Part shown: positions 58,001-64,000 of the stretch, one piece after another
Position numbering within the stretch: the first letter of the stretch is position 1
Layout: each line of letters opens with the position of its first letter
The notes under the pieces: model-generated
What the model was told of the DNA's origin: nothing
What the model saw: the letters and a program-made list of their open reading frames with translations, nothing else
Database searches by the model: none
Origin: Streptomyces sp. CB02923
Lineage (GTDB): Bacteria > Actinomycetota > Actinomycetes > Streptomycetales > Streptomycetaceae
Length of the DNA: 64,000 nucleotides
Assembly (NCBI RefSeq): GCF_001905005.1
Contig: NZ_LWKZ01000012.1
Location: 1,231,061-1,295,060 of the forward strand
Reading direction: 5' to 3'
Made by a program: the position numbers and the translations under genes

Positions 58001-59770
58001 GAACCCGCCGAGGAGACCGCGGACCTCTTCGACGCCATCCAGGAGGCGATGGACGACCGCGACGCGCCCACCGACCTGACGGCCCTGGTCGACGCGGTCC
58101 AGGAGGCCGCGGCGGGCCTGGAGATCGAACGGCAGCCCAGCCCCTGGCTGCCCGCCCTGCCCCACGCGGTGACCCTGGCCGAACTCCCCGAGCGGCCCGA
58201 CCCCGCCGACGGGCGCCTCGCGCCGGTCGCCTGGGGCCTGGCCGACCTGCCCGGCGCCCAGCGCCAGGAGCCCCTGGAACTGGACCTGACCCGCTTCGGG
58301 CACCTGTACGTCCTGGGCACCCCGCGCTCCGGCCGCTCCCAGGTCCTGCGCACCATCGGCGGCGCCCTGGCCCGGCGGCACTCCAGCGCCGACGTGCACC
58401 TGTACGGCATCGACGCGGCCGGCGGCGCGCTGGCGCCGCTGTCCGCGCTGCCGCACTGCGGCGCCGTCGTACCGCGCGCCGACCTGGAACGGCTCGGCCG
58501 CCTGCTGTCCCGGCTGATCGCCGAGATGAGCGCCCGCCAGGAACTGCTCACCTCGCACGGCGCGGCCAACCTCACCGAGCTGCGCGGCCTGCTGCCGCCC
58601 GCCGAACGCCCCGCCCACGTGGTCGTCCTGATCGACGGCTGGGACTCGCTGGCCGCCCTCCTCAACGACCACGACGGCGGCCGCCCGGTCCAGGAGCTGA
58701 CCTCGCTGATCCGCGAGGGCGCGCCGATGGGCCTGCACGTCATCGCCACGTCCGAACGCGCGCTGATGACCGGCAAGGTCGCCTCGCTCAACGACGAGCG
58801 GCTGCTGCTCAGGCTCACCGACCGCAACGAGTACAGCCTGGCGGGCGTCCCGCCCAAGCAGGTCCCGGCCGTCGTCCCGCAGGGCCGCGGCTGGCGCGGC
58901 GGCAGCGCCACCGAGGTGCAGGTCGCGCTGCTCGGCGAGCGGCACGAGGGCCCGGTCACCGGCCGTGACCAGGCCGAGGCGCTCAAGCGGATCGGCGAGC
59001 GGGCCGAACAGCGCGACCGGGACGTGCCCGCCGCGCGCCGCCCCGCCCGCGTACTGAGCCTGCCCCGCCAGGTGTCCTTCACCGCCGCGTACGAGAAGGT
59101 CCCGGCGGCCGACCGGCGCCCCCTGTGGGGCCTGCTCGGCGTCGGCGGCGACGAACTGGGACCCATCGGTGTGGACTTCGCGGCCGACGCGCCGTCGTTC
59201 CTCATCAGCGGCCCGCCCGGCAGCGGCCGGTCCACCGCCCTGACCACGCTCGCGGTGTCCCTGCTGGCGGGCGGCACCCGGGTGGTCGCGCTCACCCCGC
59301 GCGAGTCGCCGCTGCGCGGCCTGGCCCGGCATCCGCGTGCCGTGGTCCTCCAGGACCCCGACCCGATGGCCGACGAGGTCAGCGCGGCGCTGAACGCCGA
59401 ACCGGGGCCCGCCGTGGTCCTGGTGGACGACGCCGACCTGCTGTCCCAGCTGCCCGCCGCCGACGCGGCGCTGCGCGAGGTCGCCACCACCGGACGCGAC
59501 CGCGGCATCGGCCTGGTCGCCGCCGCCACCGCCGAGACGCTCACCTCGGTGGGCATCGGCTGGCTCGGCCTCGTACGGCGGGTGCGCAAGGGCGTGCTGC
59601 TGTCGCCGCAGTCGCCGAGCGAGGGCGACATCCTCGGCGTGCGGGTGCCGTACGACCTGCTGCGCGGCCGTCCGACCCCGGGGCGCGGCCTGACCGTCGA
59701 CCCGGTCACGGGCGCGCTGGTCTCGGTGCTGGTGCCGGAGACCGTGCTGCGCGAGGGGGACGCCGGCTGA
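55019..59770 (+). CDS. eccC: Type VII secretion ATPase EccC (three FtsK/SpoIIIE domains)
   Basis: 1583 residues from GTG 55019, overlapping the upstream stop. Order: ubiquitin-like N-terminal domain (~1-85), FHA-like segment (~120-170), two membrane helices (~314-354, RTIPLLVVVAPMFMGIGMVV), then three ATPases. ATPase 1 is canonical (GTTGAGKSELLQTLV ~736; Walker B RLLLIIDEFATLA). ATPases 2 and 3 have GTPRSGRSQVL (~1099) and GPPGSGRSTAL (~1398), with Arg replacing the Walker lysine, a pattern seen in degenerate EccC domains. It is the motor for exporting WXG100 proteins; eccB, eccD and mycP are not in the window. Confidence 0.93.
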   Translation: MRLFVTLAPAAPARPGSPQPAPERRDLVLHTPGTTTVGALAARLAGEPASGDTPPALFLGDRELRADLPVSATGIRDGATLGLGGPVPPEPDGGYGPDRAELPPPSRSADGERLPRAPRVELQLVGGRGAGRVWPLDPGTHTVGPAAGSSVRLQGRDVPGAGIRITVRPDGTVLLEAGPAARASADSTAADGGRPAPGHRADVQLSVPEPPPARPRADATPLPPAPPPELPDPYADTHLPVPEGWVEWPLGGELRLGEFLLRVAEPTEADAAVTASEDGAHLDFNRPPRIVPPLVPERFTLPSPPSPPPRRTIPLLVVVAPMFMGIGMVVFLHSYFYLMFAFFSPVLAIGNYISSRRSGWRDFLTSVANYRARRASLEQDVKGMVERERGLRVAAGPDPAAAGMWAVGPGARLWERRRGHPDHLLLRVGTVRQASLLTIEDSSREDNHRTVNWQIPDMPIGVDLCGDGVVGIAGETDAARALARWTVAQAAVLHSPRDVRITVLTDPAGAPAWEWVRWLPHARPGEGGVTAPPTGGPTVTLGNDPETVANRVSELVSAIRSRARSRESAMGGALLAEPDLVVVLDGARRLRDVPGVVQVLKEGPSVRVFLICLDQEERMLPEECVTVCAVGAREVTLRRTGSADLTGIRPDLVDTGWCERIARSLAPVRDVTPDGSDGLPDRVKLLDLLGLEPPQAAELTARWTKRPASTGVLLGAGYTGPVTFDLVKDGPHGLIAGTTGAGKSELLQTLVASLAAVNRPDEMTFVLVDYKGGSAFAGCERLPHVLGMVTDLDSHLVERALTSLTAELTRRERILADAGAKDHTEYRAMRRRDPAMAPLPRLLLIIDEFATLARDVPEFVPGLVGIAQRGRSLGLHLLLATQRPAGVVTADIRANTNLRISLRVTDALDSQDVLEVNDAVSISSDTPGRALARIGHRSVLPFQTAFVGAVRDAAQATPPDAGDTDGQGTQAGPQSEADVWTSELTWSLLGRTAAEPAEETADLFDAIQEAMDDRDAPTDLTALVDAVQEAAAGLEIERQPSPWLPALPHAVTLAELPERPDPADGRLAPVAWGLADLPGAQRQEPLELDLTRFGHLYVLGTPRSGRSQVLRTIGGALARRHSSADVHLYGIDAAGGALAPLSALPHCGAVVPRADLERLGRLLSRLIAEMSARQELLTSHGAANLTELRGLLPPAERPAHVVVLIDGWDSLAALLNDHDGGRPVQELTSLIREGAPMGLHVIATSERALMTGKVASLNDERLLLRLTDRNEYSLAGVPPKQVPAVVPQGRGWRGGSATEVQVALLGERHEGPVTGRDQAEALKRIGERAEQRDRDVPAARRPARVLSLPRQVSFTAAYEKVPAADRRPLWGLLGVGGDELGPIGVDFAADAPSFLISGPPGSGRSTALTTLAVSLLAGGTRVVALTPRESPLRGLARHPRAVVLQDPDPMADEVSAALNAEPGPAVVLVDDADLLSQLPAADAALREVATTGRDRGIGLVAAATAETLTSVGIGWLGLVRRVRKGVLLSPQSPSEGDILGVRVPYDLLRGRPTPGRGLTVDPVTGALVSVLVPETVLREGDAG

Positions 59771-59785
59771 CCGGCCGGGGGCCCT

Positions 59786-59839
59786 CACGACGGTGCCCCG
59801 CCGCCCGGACCCGAGGTCCGGCGGCGGGGCACCGTCGTG
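59786..59839. terminator. Long bidirectional terminator after eccC
   Basis: A hairpin of about 25 bp: CACGACGGTGCCCCGCCGCC and its complement enclose a further CGGACC/GGTCCG stem with one bulge. It separates eccC from the convergent WXG100-type gene ending at 59852. Confidence 0.85.
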
Positions 59840-59851
59840 TCGTGCGGTCCG

Positions 59852-60160
59852 TCAGCCGGCCTTCTTGGTGCCCGCCGCGATGTCCGCGTCCATCTTCTCG
59901 ATGTTGTTCTTGATCTGGTTGAACTGGTTGGCGAAGGAGTTGATGCTCTCCACGGCCTTCTGCAGCGACGCGGTGAGGTTGTTGTACGACTCCTTCAGCG
60001 CCGGGCTGCTCTGCTGCATGAACATGCCGTTGTCCAGCAGGCCCTCGACGGAGGACTTGGTGCTCAGCAGCAGCGGGTTGATGTCGTTGACGGCCTGGTT
60101 CATCACGCCGGAAACGCGCTGGATCTCGTTGTAGTCGAGGTTGATGTTGCCTGCGGGCAT
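59852..60160 (-). CDS. WXG100/ESAT-6-like small secreted protein
   Basis: 102 residues, all helical, no signal peptide: MPAGNINLDYNEIQRVSGVM ... SLQKAVESINSFANQFNQIK. Size and helix-turn-helix layout match WXG100 substrates, though the central turn reads LDNGMFM rather than WxG and no YxxxD/E tail is seen. It is rich in Asn, Gln and Lys compared with neighbours. It lies next to eccC and 82 nt downstream of another WXG100-type gene, so it is a probable T7SS cargo or partner. Confidence 0.8.
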   Translation of the reverse strand: MPAGNINLDYNEIQRVSGVMNQAVNDINPLLLSTKSSVEGLLDNGMFMQQSSPALKESYNNLTASLQKAVESINSFANQFNQIKNNIEKMDADIAAGTKKAG

Positions 60161-60242
60161 GGTGCTGACTCCCTGGATCGGTAGGGGGTTGGGTGGGGAT
60201 CCGGACGGGGTCCGGGGTGCGCCGGGCCGTGGGGGCGGGCCG

Positions 60243-61259
60243 TCAGTCGTCGGACTTCTTCACCTTCCAGCCCGAGTCCCCCTCGGCGTCGTCGCTCGTC
60301 CACTCCTCCGTCTTGCCGTCGGTCACCACGGTCTTGGTGCCGCTGCCGTCCTCGTTGACCTCGATGGTGGTGGTCACCTCGTGGCCGTTGAGGTCGACGG
60401 AGGAGTGGGTCGTACCTTTCACCGTCTGCTCGTTGCCGTCCTCGTCGGGACCGACGGTGGTGTAGGTGGTCTTCGTGTCACGGTGACCGGTCTTCTGGTC
60501 GGTGACCGAGGTGGTGGTACCGGTGGTGGTGCTCTCCTGGTCCTCGGTGTCCTTCGTCTTGCTCTTGAAGTCGTCCGTGGTGGTCTTGTGCTCCGGCGTC
60601 TCGGTCATCGACGAGGTGCCGGTGGTGTTGGTGACGTTGCCGAAGACGTCCGTCGACTTCGAGTCGTACGTACCGTCGTCGTGGTAGTTCGTGGTGTCGG
60701 ACGCCTTCAGGCCGGTGTTGGTCTCCATGGTCGTGGTGACCTTCGTCGGCTTGCCGTCCGGCCCGTACTCGTACGACGTCGTGGTCTTGTTGCCGTGCCC
60801 GTCGTCGGTGGTCCACTCGTGGGGGCGCTCACCGGGCTTCTCGGGCTCCTTCGGCAGGAGGGACGGGTCGAGGTCCGGGTGCTCCTTCTTGGCCTTCTCG
60901 ACCCCGTCGTGCCACGCGTTCCACTCCTCGTCGCGGGCCTTCCACAGGTCGGAGGCGATCTGGGCGCTCTGCTTGGCCGCCTTGTTGGCCAGGTCGAAGT
61001 CCCAGTCGGCCCACTTCTTCGCCACGCCGTCGTAGAGGTTCTTGAGCTTCTCCAGCTTCTCCTCGGAGCGCTTGAAGGAGCCCTTCCACGTCGAGTAGTA
61101 CTTGCGGATCGCCGCGACGGCCACCCGGGAGCCGACCTCGTCGACCGAGTACTCCTGCTTGCTCTCGCGGGCCTGCTTGACCTCGTCCTTGAGCTTGCCG
61201 GACTTCTGGGCCACATCATTGAGCAGCTCGTAGTCAACGGCTATGTCGGACACGGTCAC
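60243..61259 (-). CDS. WXG100-domain protein with Thr/Asp-rich repeat C-terminus
   Basis: 338 residues. Residues ~1-125 are helical and include YYSTWKGSFKRSEEKLEKL, with a true WxG turn (W-K-G). From ~150 onward the chain is built of repeats such as DGHGNKTTTSYEYGPDGKPT and TKVTTTMETNTG, rich in Thr, Asp, Lys and Gly and reminiscent of RHS/YD-type or cell-wall spanning beta repeats, ending GDSGWKVKKSDD. A T7SS substrate with a surface or structural domain is likely; no catalytic residues were recognised. Confidence 0.78.
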   Translation of the reverse strand: MTVSDIAVDYELLNDVAQKSGKLKDEVKQARESKQEYSVDEVGSRVAVAAIRKYYSTWKGSFKRSEEKLEKLKNLYDGVAKKWADWDFDLANKAAKQSAQIASDLWKARDEEWNAWHDGVEKAKKEHPDLDPSLLPKEPEKPGERPHEWTTDDGHGNKTTTSYEYGPDGKPTKVTTTMETNTGLKASDTTNYHDDGTYDSKSTDVFGNVTNTTGTSSMTETPEHKTTTDDFKSKTKDTEDQESTTTGTTTSVTDQKTGHRDTKTTYTTVGPDEDGNEQTVKGTTHSSVDLNGHEVTTTIEVNEDGSGTKTVVTDGKTEEWTSDDAEGDSGWKVKKSDD

Positions 61260-61319
61260 ACTCCTCGCGCGCTCTGCGGATCACTTCACGTCTTACAAGG
61301 TCAAACGCAACACGAAGCG

Positions 61320-61383
61320 GATCGGTTCACCCCGGAACCACGGAAGCGGCGCGAAGTGATGTCGTTCACACGATGAACCGATC
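61320..61383. promoter_or_regulatory. Spaced inverted repeat in the divergent T7SS promoter region
   Basis: GATCGGTTCA (61320-61329) and its exact complement TGAACCGATC (61374-61383) are 44 nt apart in the 228-bp gap between the divergent genes starting at 61259 and 61488. Two half-sites at a looping distance suggest shared regulation. Confidence 0.45.
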
Positions 61384-61487
61384 GTGTCTGAGATACGTAA
61401 ATGTAAGTGTGATGTCCGATGGCCCGGGTGTGCGGAACGCGCCGGCCGTGACACGAGTGAACGGTCTTGAGTGCGAAGGGAAGAGGC

Positions 61488-64000
61488 TTGGCTACGCGTC
61501 CCGGTGACTGGGGGGCCCTCGGCCTCGACGGCGACCCGACCCCGGGCGACGCCACCGCCATCACCACCATCGCCGACGCGATGCGCGACCTCGCCACGCA
61601 CGCGGGCACCATCAACCACGGCCTCAAGGCCCTCCAGCAGACCGCCGGCGACGGCCAGCGCTTCATCGGCAAGACCGCCGACCAGCTGCGCGACATGGTC
61701 GACGACCACCTGCACAACTTCGTCGGCCACGTCGAGGACTCCTTCAACCAGGCCGAGACGGCACTGCGCAAGTACGCCACCGCCGTCACCGACGCGCAGG
61801 CCGACGCCGACGCGGCGCTGACCGCCGCCCAGGGGCTGGACAAGGACGACCCGCACCTGCAGACGCACAAGGACCGGGCCGACGACGCGCAGTCCACCCT
61901 CAGCTCCGCGGCGAGCACCCTGGACAAGGCGCTGACGTCGGCCGGGTCGCTGATGGTCCAGCCGGTCAGCGACTGCGACCTGTTCTGGGAAGCCTTCCAG
62001 TGGCTGACCATCATCCTCTCGGTCATCGCCATCTTCACCGGCGGCGTGCTCGCGATCCTCGCCTGGGGCATGAACGCGGTCCTGCTGATCAAGACCATCG
62101 TCGACTTCAGCCAGGGCAAGGCCAGCGGCCTGGAGCTCGGCCTCGCCTTCCTCGGCGTGCTCTTCCCCACCACCAAGGCCCTGCCGGTCGGCTCCATCCT
62201 CAAGGGCCTGGGCGGCGTCCTCAAGGGCGGCGTCGAAGGCATCGCGGGCGCCGGGAAGAACATCATCAAGGAGATCGGCCACTTCTCCTCGCTGCACAAC
62301 ATGCCGAAGGTCGTGGTGGCGCCGATCGTGCTCGGCATCCACGCGGCCCCCGCCTTCAACGTCGTCAACGGTGTGAAGGGCCTCGGAAACCTCGCCAAGG
62401 GCGGCTGGGAGTCGCTGGCGGGCACCGCCGTCAAGGACTGGGCGACGGTCACCAAGAACGTCGACGGCAACTGGAACAAGCTCGGCGCCTACGCGAAGGT
62501 CACCTTCGACCGGCTCGGCCGGGCGGGCATCGCCACCGTCGTGCCCCTGGACTTCACCGAGATGGGCGTGCTGGGCTTCGGCGGCGCCGCGCGGCTCGCC
62601 TTCGGCGAGCGGGTGCTGGGCATCCCGCAGCCGGATCTGCAGAAGCTGCTGGCCAACGCGGGCCGTACGGACGCGGCGCTGGCCAAGGGCATCCACACCG
62701 GTGACTTCGGCGCGCTGGCGCCGTTCCGGCCCGTCGGCGGGAACGGCGCGCACTTCGCCCCCGGCAGCTTCGTGGACCTGTCGGCCCTGCACTTCGTGCC
62801 CGGCGGCTTCCACGGCACCTCCTTCCCCGGGGTGCACATCCCCTCCGTGTCGCCGGGCGGGCTCACCACGTTCCCGGGCGCGCTCGTCCCGAACAACATC
62901 GGCGGGCTCCACCTGGACGGGCTGAGCGCGTTCCGGCCCGGCGGCCTGGGGACGTTCAACGTCAACGGTGTCGGCAACCTGATGCCCAACGGCATCGGCT
63001 CGTTCGGCCACGGCGGCCTGAACCTCAACATTCCCGGCAACCTGGGCGGCCTGGGGACCAAGGGCCTGGGGAACGTCACGCACGTCGGCGTGAACATGCC
63101 GCACGGCATCACCGTGCCCAACGGCTCCTTCGGGCACACCGGCGCGCACTTCGACCAGCCCGCGCTGGTGACCATCCCCGACACCCCGGGCATGACCACG
63201 CACGCCAACGGGCTGACCGTCCCGGACGTCCACGGCGCCGGAGCCACCCAGCTCATCCAGCAGACGGACTTCGCCGCCGGGCACGTCCGCATGGACAGCA
63301 ACCTGCTGCTGTCCGGCAACACCGCCATCGACCTGCTCAAGGACGCCCACGGGTCGTCGGGCGTGCTCGGGCACGTGCCGGAGAACACCACCGTCCACGT
63401 CCCGGAGACCGCGTCGTTCGACGGCGGCTTCGCCCACGGCATCGGCGACGGCCACTCCATGGCCCGCGGCGCGATCGGCCACGGCGAGGCCCTGGAGGAC
63501 ATGACCTTCCCCGAACTCCAGGCGCTGGCCTCCGGCGACGTCGCGGTGACCGCCTTCCACGGGGACGGCATCAGCTTCCGCATCGGCGACGCGGCGCCGC
63601 GCACGATCACCGCCGACCACCTGGCGGCCACGGCGCCCGGCACTCCGCACGCGACGGGCGGGACCGGCGTGACCGGCGGGACAGGTGTGACCGGCGGCGC
63701 GGAAACGATCCGGCCGACCGGCGTGGGCGCACACGGCGAGGCCCCCGGCCTCCAGGGCGCCGTGCCCCCGCCCCGTACCCTCGCCAAGGCCCCCGCCGAT
63801 ATCCCGGCGACGGTCGGCGCGGGCGGCGCGTACGACCCCCTGCGGATGAAGACCCCGGACTTCAAGGCCGACACGGCACCCGGAGCCGGAGCCGAAGCCG
63901 GAACGGCCGGGACGGCCGGAACCAAGGCGGCCCCCCGCCCCGTAGTCAACGAACACGACATGGCGATGAGCCTGCTGGACACCGGAGACCGCAAGCCGGT
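61488..64000 (+). CDS. Large T7SS-type exported protein / polymorphic toxin (partial, 3' end off window)
   Basis: At least 837 residues, open to the window end. TTG at 61488 is chosen because AAGGG lies 7 nt upstream and no closer ATG/GTG is in frame. The N-terminus RPGDWGALGLDGDPTPGDA matches the style of the putative T7SS secretion-signal domain of actinobacterial polymorphic toxins, followed by a helical region to ~150. Hydrophobic segments at ~166-210 (WLTIILSVIAIFTGGVLAIL). From ~465 to 560 there is a Gly/Asn-rich repeat (GLGTFNVNGVGNLMPNGIGS). The C-terminal effector domain is outside the window. Confidence 0.8.
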   Translation, partial: MATRPGDWGALGLDGDPTPGDATAITTIADAMRDLATHAGTINHGLKALQQTAGDGQRFIGKTADQLRDMVDDHLHNFVGHVEDSFNQAETALRKYATAVTDAQADADAALTAAQGLDKDDPHLQTHKDRADDAQSTLSSAASTLDKALTSAGSLMVQPVSDCDLFWEAFQWLTIILSVIAIFTGGVLAILAWGMNAVLLIKTIVDFSQGKASGLELGLAFLGVLFPTTKALPVGSILKGLGGVLKGGVEGIAGAGKNIIKEIGHFSSLHNMPKVVVAPIVLGIHAAPAFNVVNGVKGLGNLAKGGWESLAGTAVKDWATVTKNVDGNWNKLGAYAKVTFDRLGRAGIATVVPLDFTEMGVLGFGGAARLAFGERVLGIPQPDLQKLLANAGRTDAALAKGIHTGDFGALAPFRPVGGNGAHFAPGSFVDLSALHFVPGGFHGTSFPGVHIPSVSPGGLTTFPGALVPNNIGGLHLDGLSAFRPGGLGTFNVNGVGNLMPNGIGSFGHGGLNLNIPGNLGGLGTKGLGNVTHVGVNMPHGITVPNGSFGHTGAHFDQPALVTIPDTPGMTTHANGLTVPDVHGAGATQLIQQTDFAAGHVRMDSNLLLSGNTAIDLLKDAHGSSGVLGHVPENTTVHVPETASFDGGFAHGIGDGHSMARGAIGHGEALEDMTFPELQALASGDVAVTAFHGDGISFRIGDAAPRTITADHLAATAPGTPHATGGTGVTGGTGVTGGAETIRPTGVGAHGEAPGLQGAVPPPRTLAKAPADIPATVGAGGAYDPLRMKTPDFKADTAPGAGAEAGTAGTAGTKAAPRPVVNEHDMAMSLLDTGDRKP

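Overview
The window is high-GC actinobacterial DNA and almost certainly comes from a Streptomyces or close relative. The evidence is the very strong third-position GC bias, frequent GTG/TTG starts, many ATGA/GTGA stop-start overlaps, a bifunctional HisA/PriA, a TrpM-like ORF between trpC and trpB, and the gene order hisD-hisC-hisB-hisH-priA-hisF ... hisI-trpE ... trpC-trpM-trpB-trpA-lgt ... gltB-gltD known from Streptomyces chromosomes. No rRNA, tRNA, CRISPR array or insertion sequence was recognised.

Layout. (1) 1-1244: the start of a minus-strand gene of unknown function that runs off the left edge. (2) 1565-7305: histidine operon (hisD, C, B, a 54-residue membrane protein, hisH, priA, a Rid-family protein, hisF), nearly all translationally coupled. 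(3) 7389-17761: accessory block, with a small conserved protein, a secreted LysM/M23 peptidase, a minus-strand sdhCAB-type succinate dehydrogenase with a divergent LysR regulator, then a compact five-gene cassette (phosphoribosyltransferase, OASS-like fold-type II PLP enzyme, YggS-like PLP protein, EamA exporter, ATP-grasp ligase) that looks like an uncharacterised amino-acid-derived small-molecule pathway. (4) 17798-28872: core biosynthesis, with hisI, trpE, a Trp-associated membrane protein, trpC-trpM-trpB-trpA, a DsbA-like protein and lgt. (5) 29088-38034: minus-strand block of four consecutive, overlapping ADP-ribosylglycohydrolase-family genes followed by a CoA-transferase and a CoA-ester lyase, headed by a LacI regulator with a textbook operator at its own start. 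(6) 38329-45465: VIT-family transporter and glutamate synthase gltBD. (7) 45570-52453: serine beta-lactamase-like protein, MarR/SDR divergent pair around a perfect 24-bp palindrome, PPOX protein, two proteins of unknown function, MBL-fold protein, alpha/beta hydrolase. (8) 52666-64000: ECF sigma factor, membrane protein and a three-ATPase EccC, convergent with WXG100-type proteins and divergent from a large T7SS-type exported protein cut by the right edge.

Regulatory architecture is unusually visible. There are several leaderless promoters (a TAnnnT-like box 6-7 nt before the start codon), perfect or near-perfect operators for the MarR, LacI and LysR regulators, long hairpin terminators at convergent junctions, and hairpins placed at the gltB and trpB ribosome-binding sites and upstream of the accessory cassette. 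A second striking trait is the number of short tandem repeats (9, 12, 14, 15, 21, 25, 33 bp units) in intergenic gaps and at the termini of reading frames. All functional assignments are by reading motifs; no database search was run.
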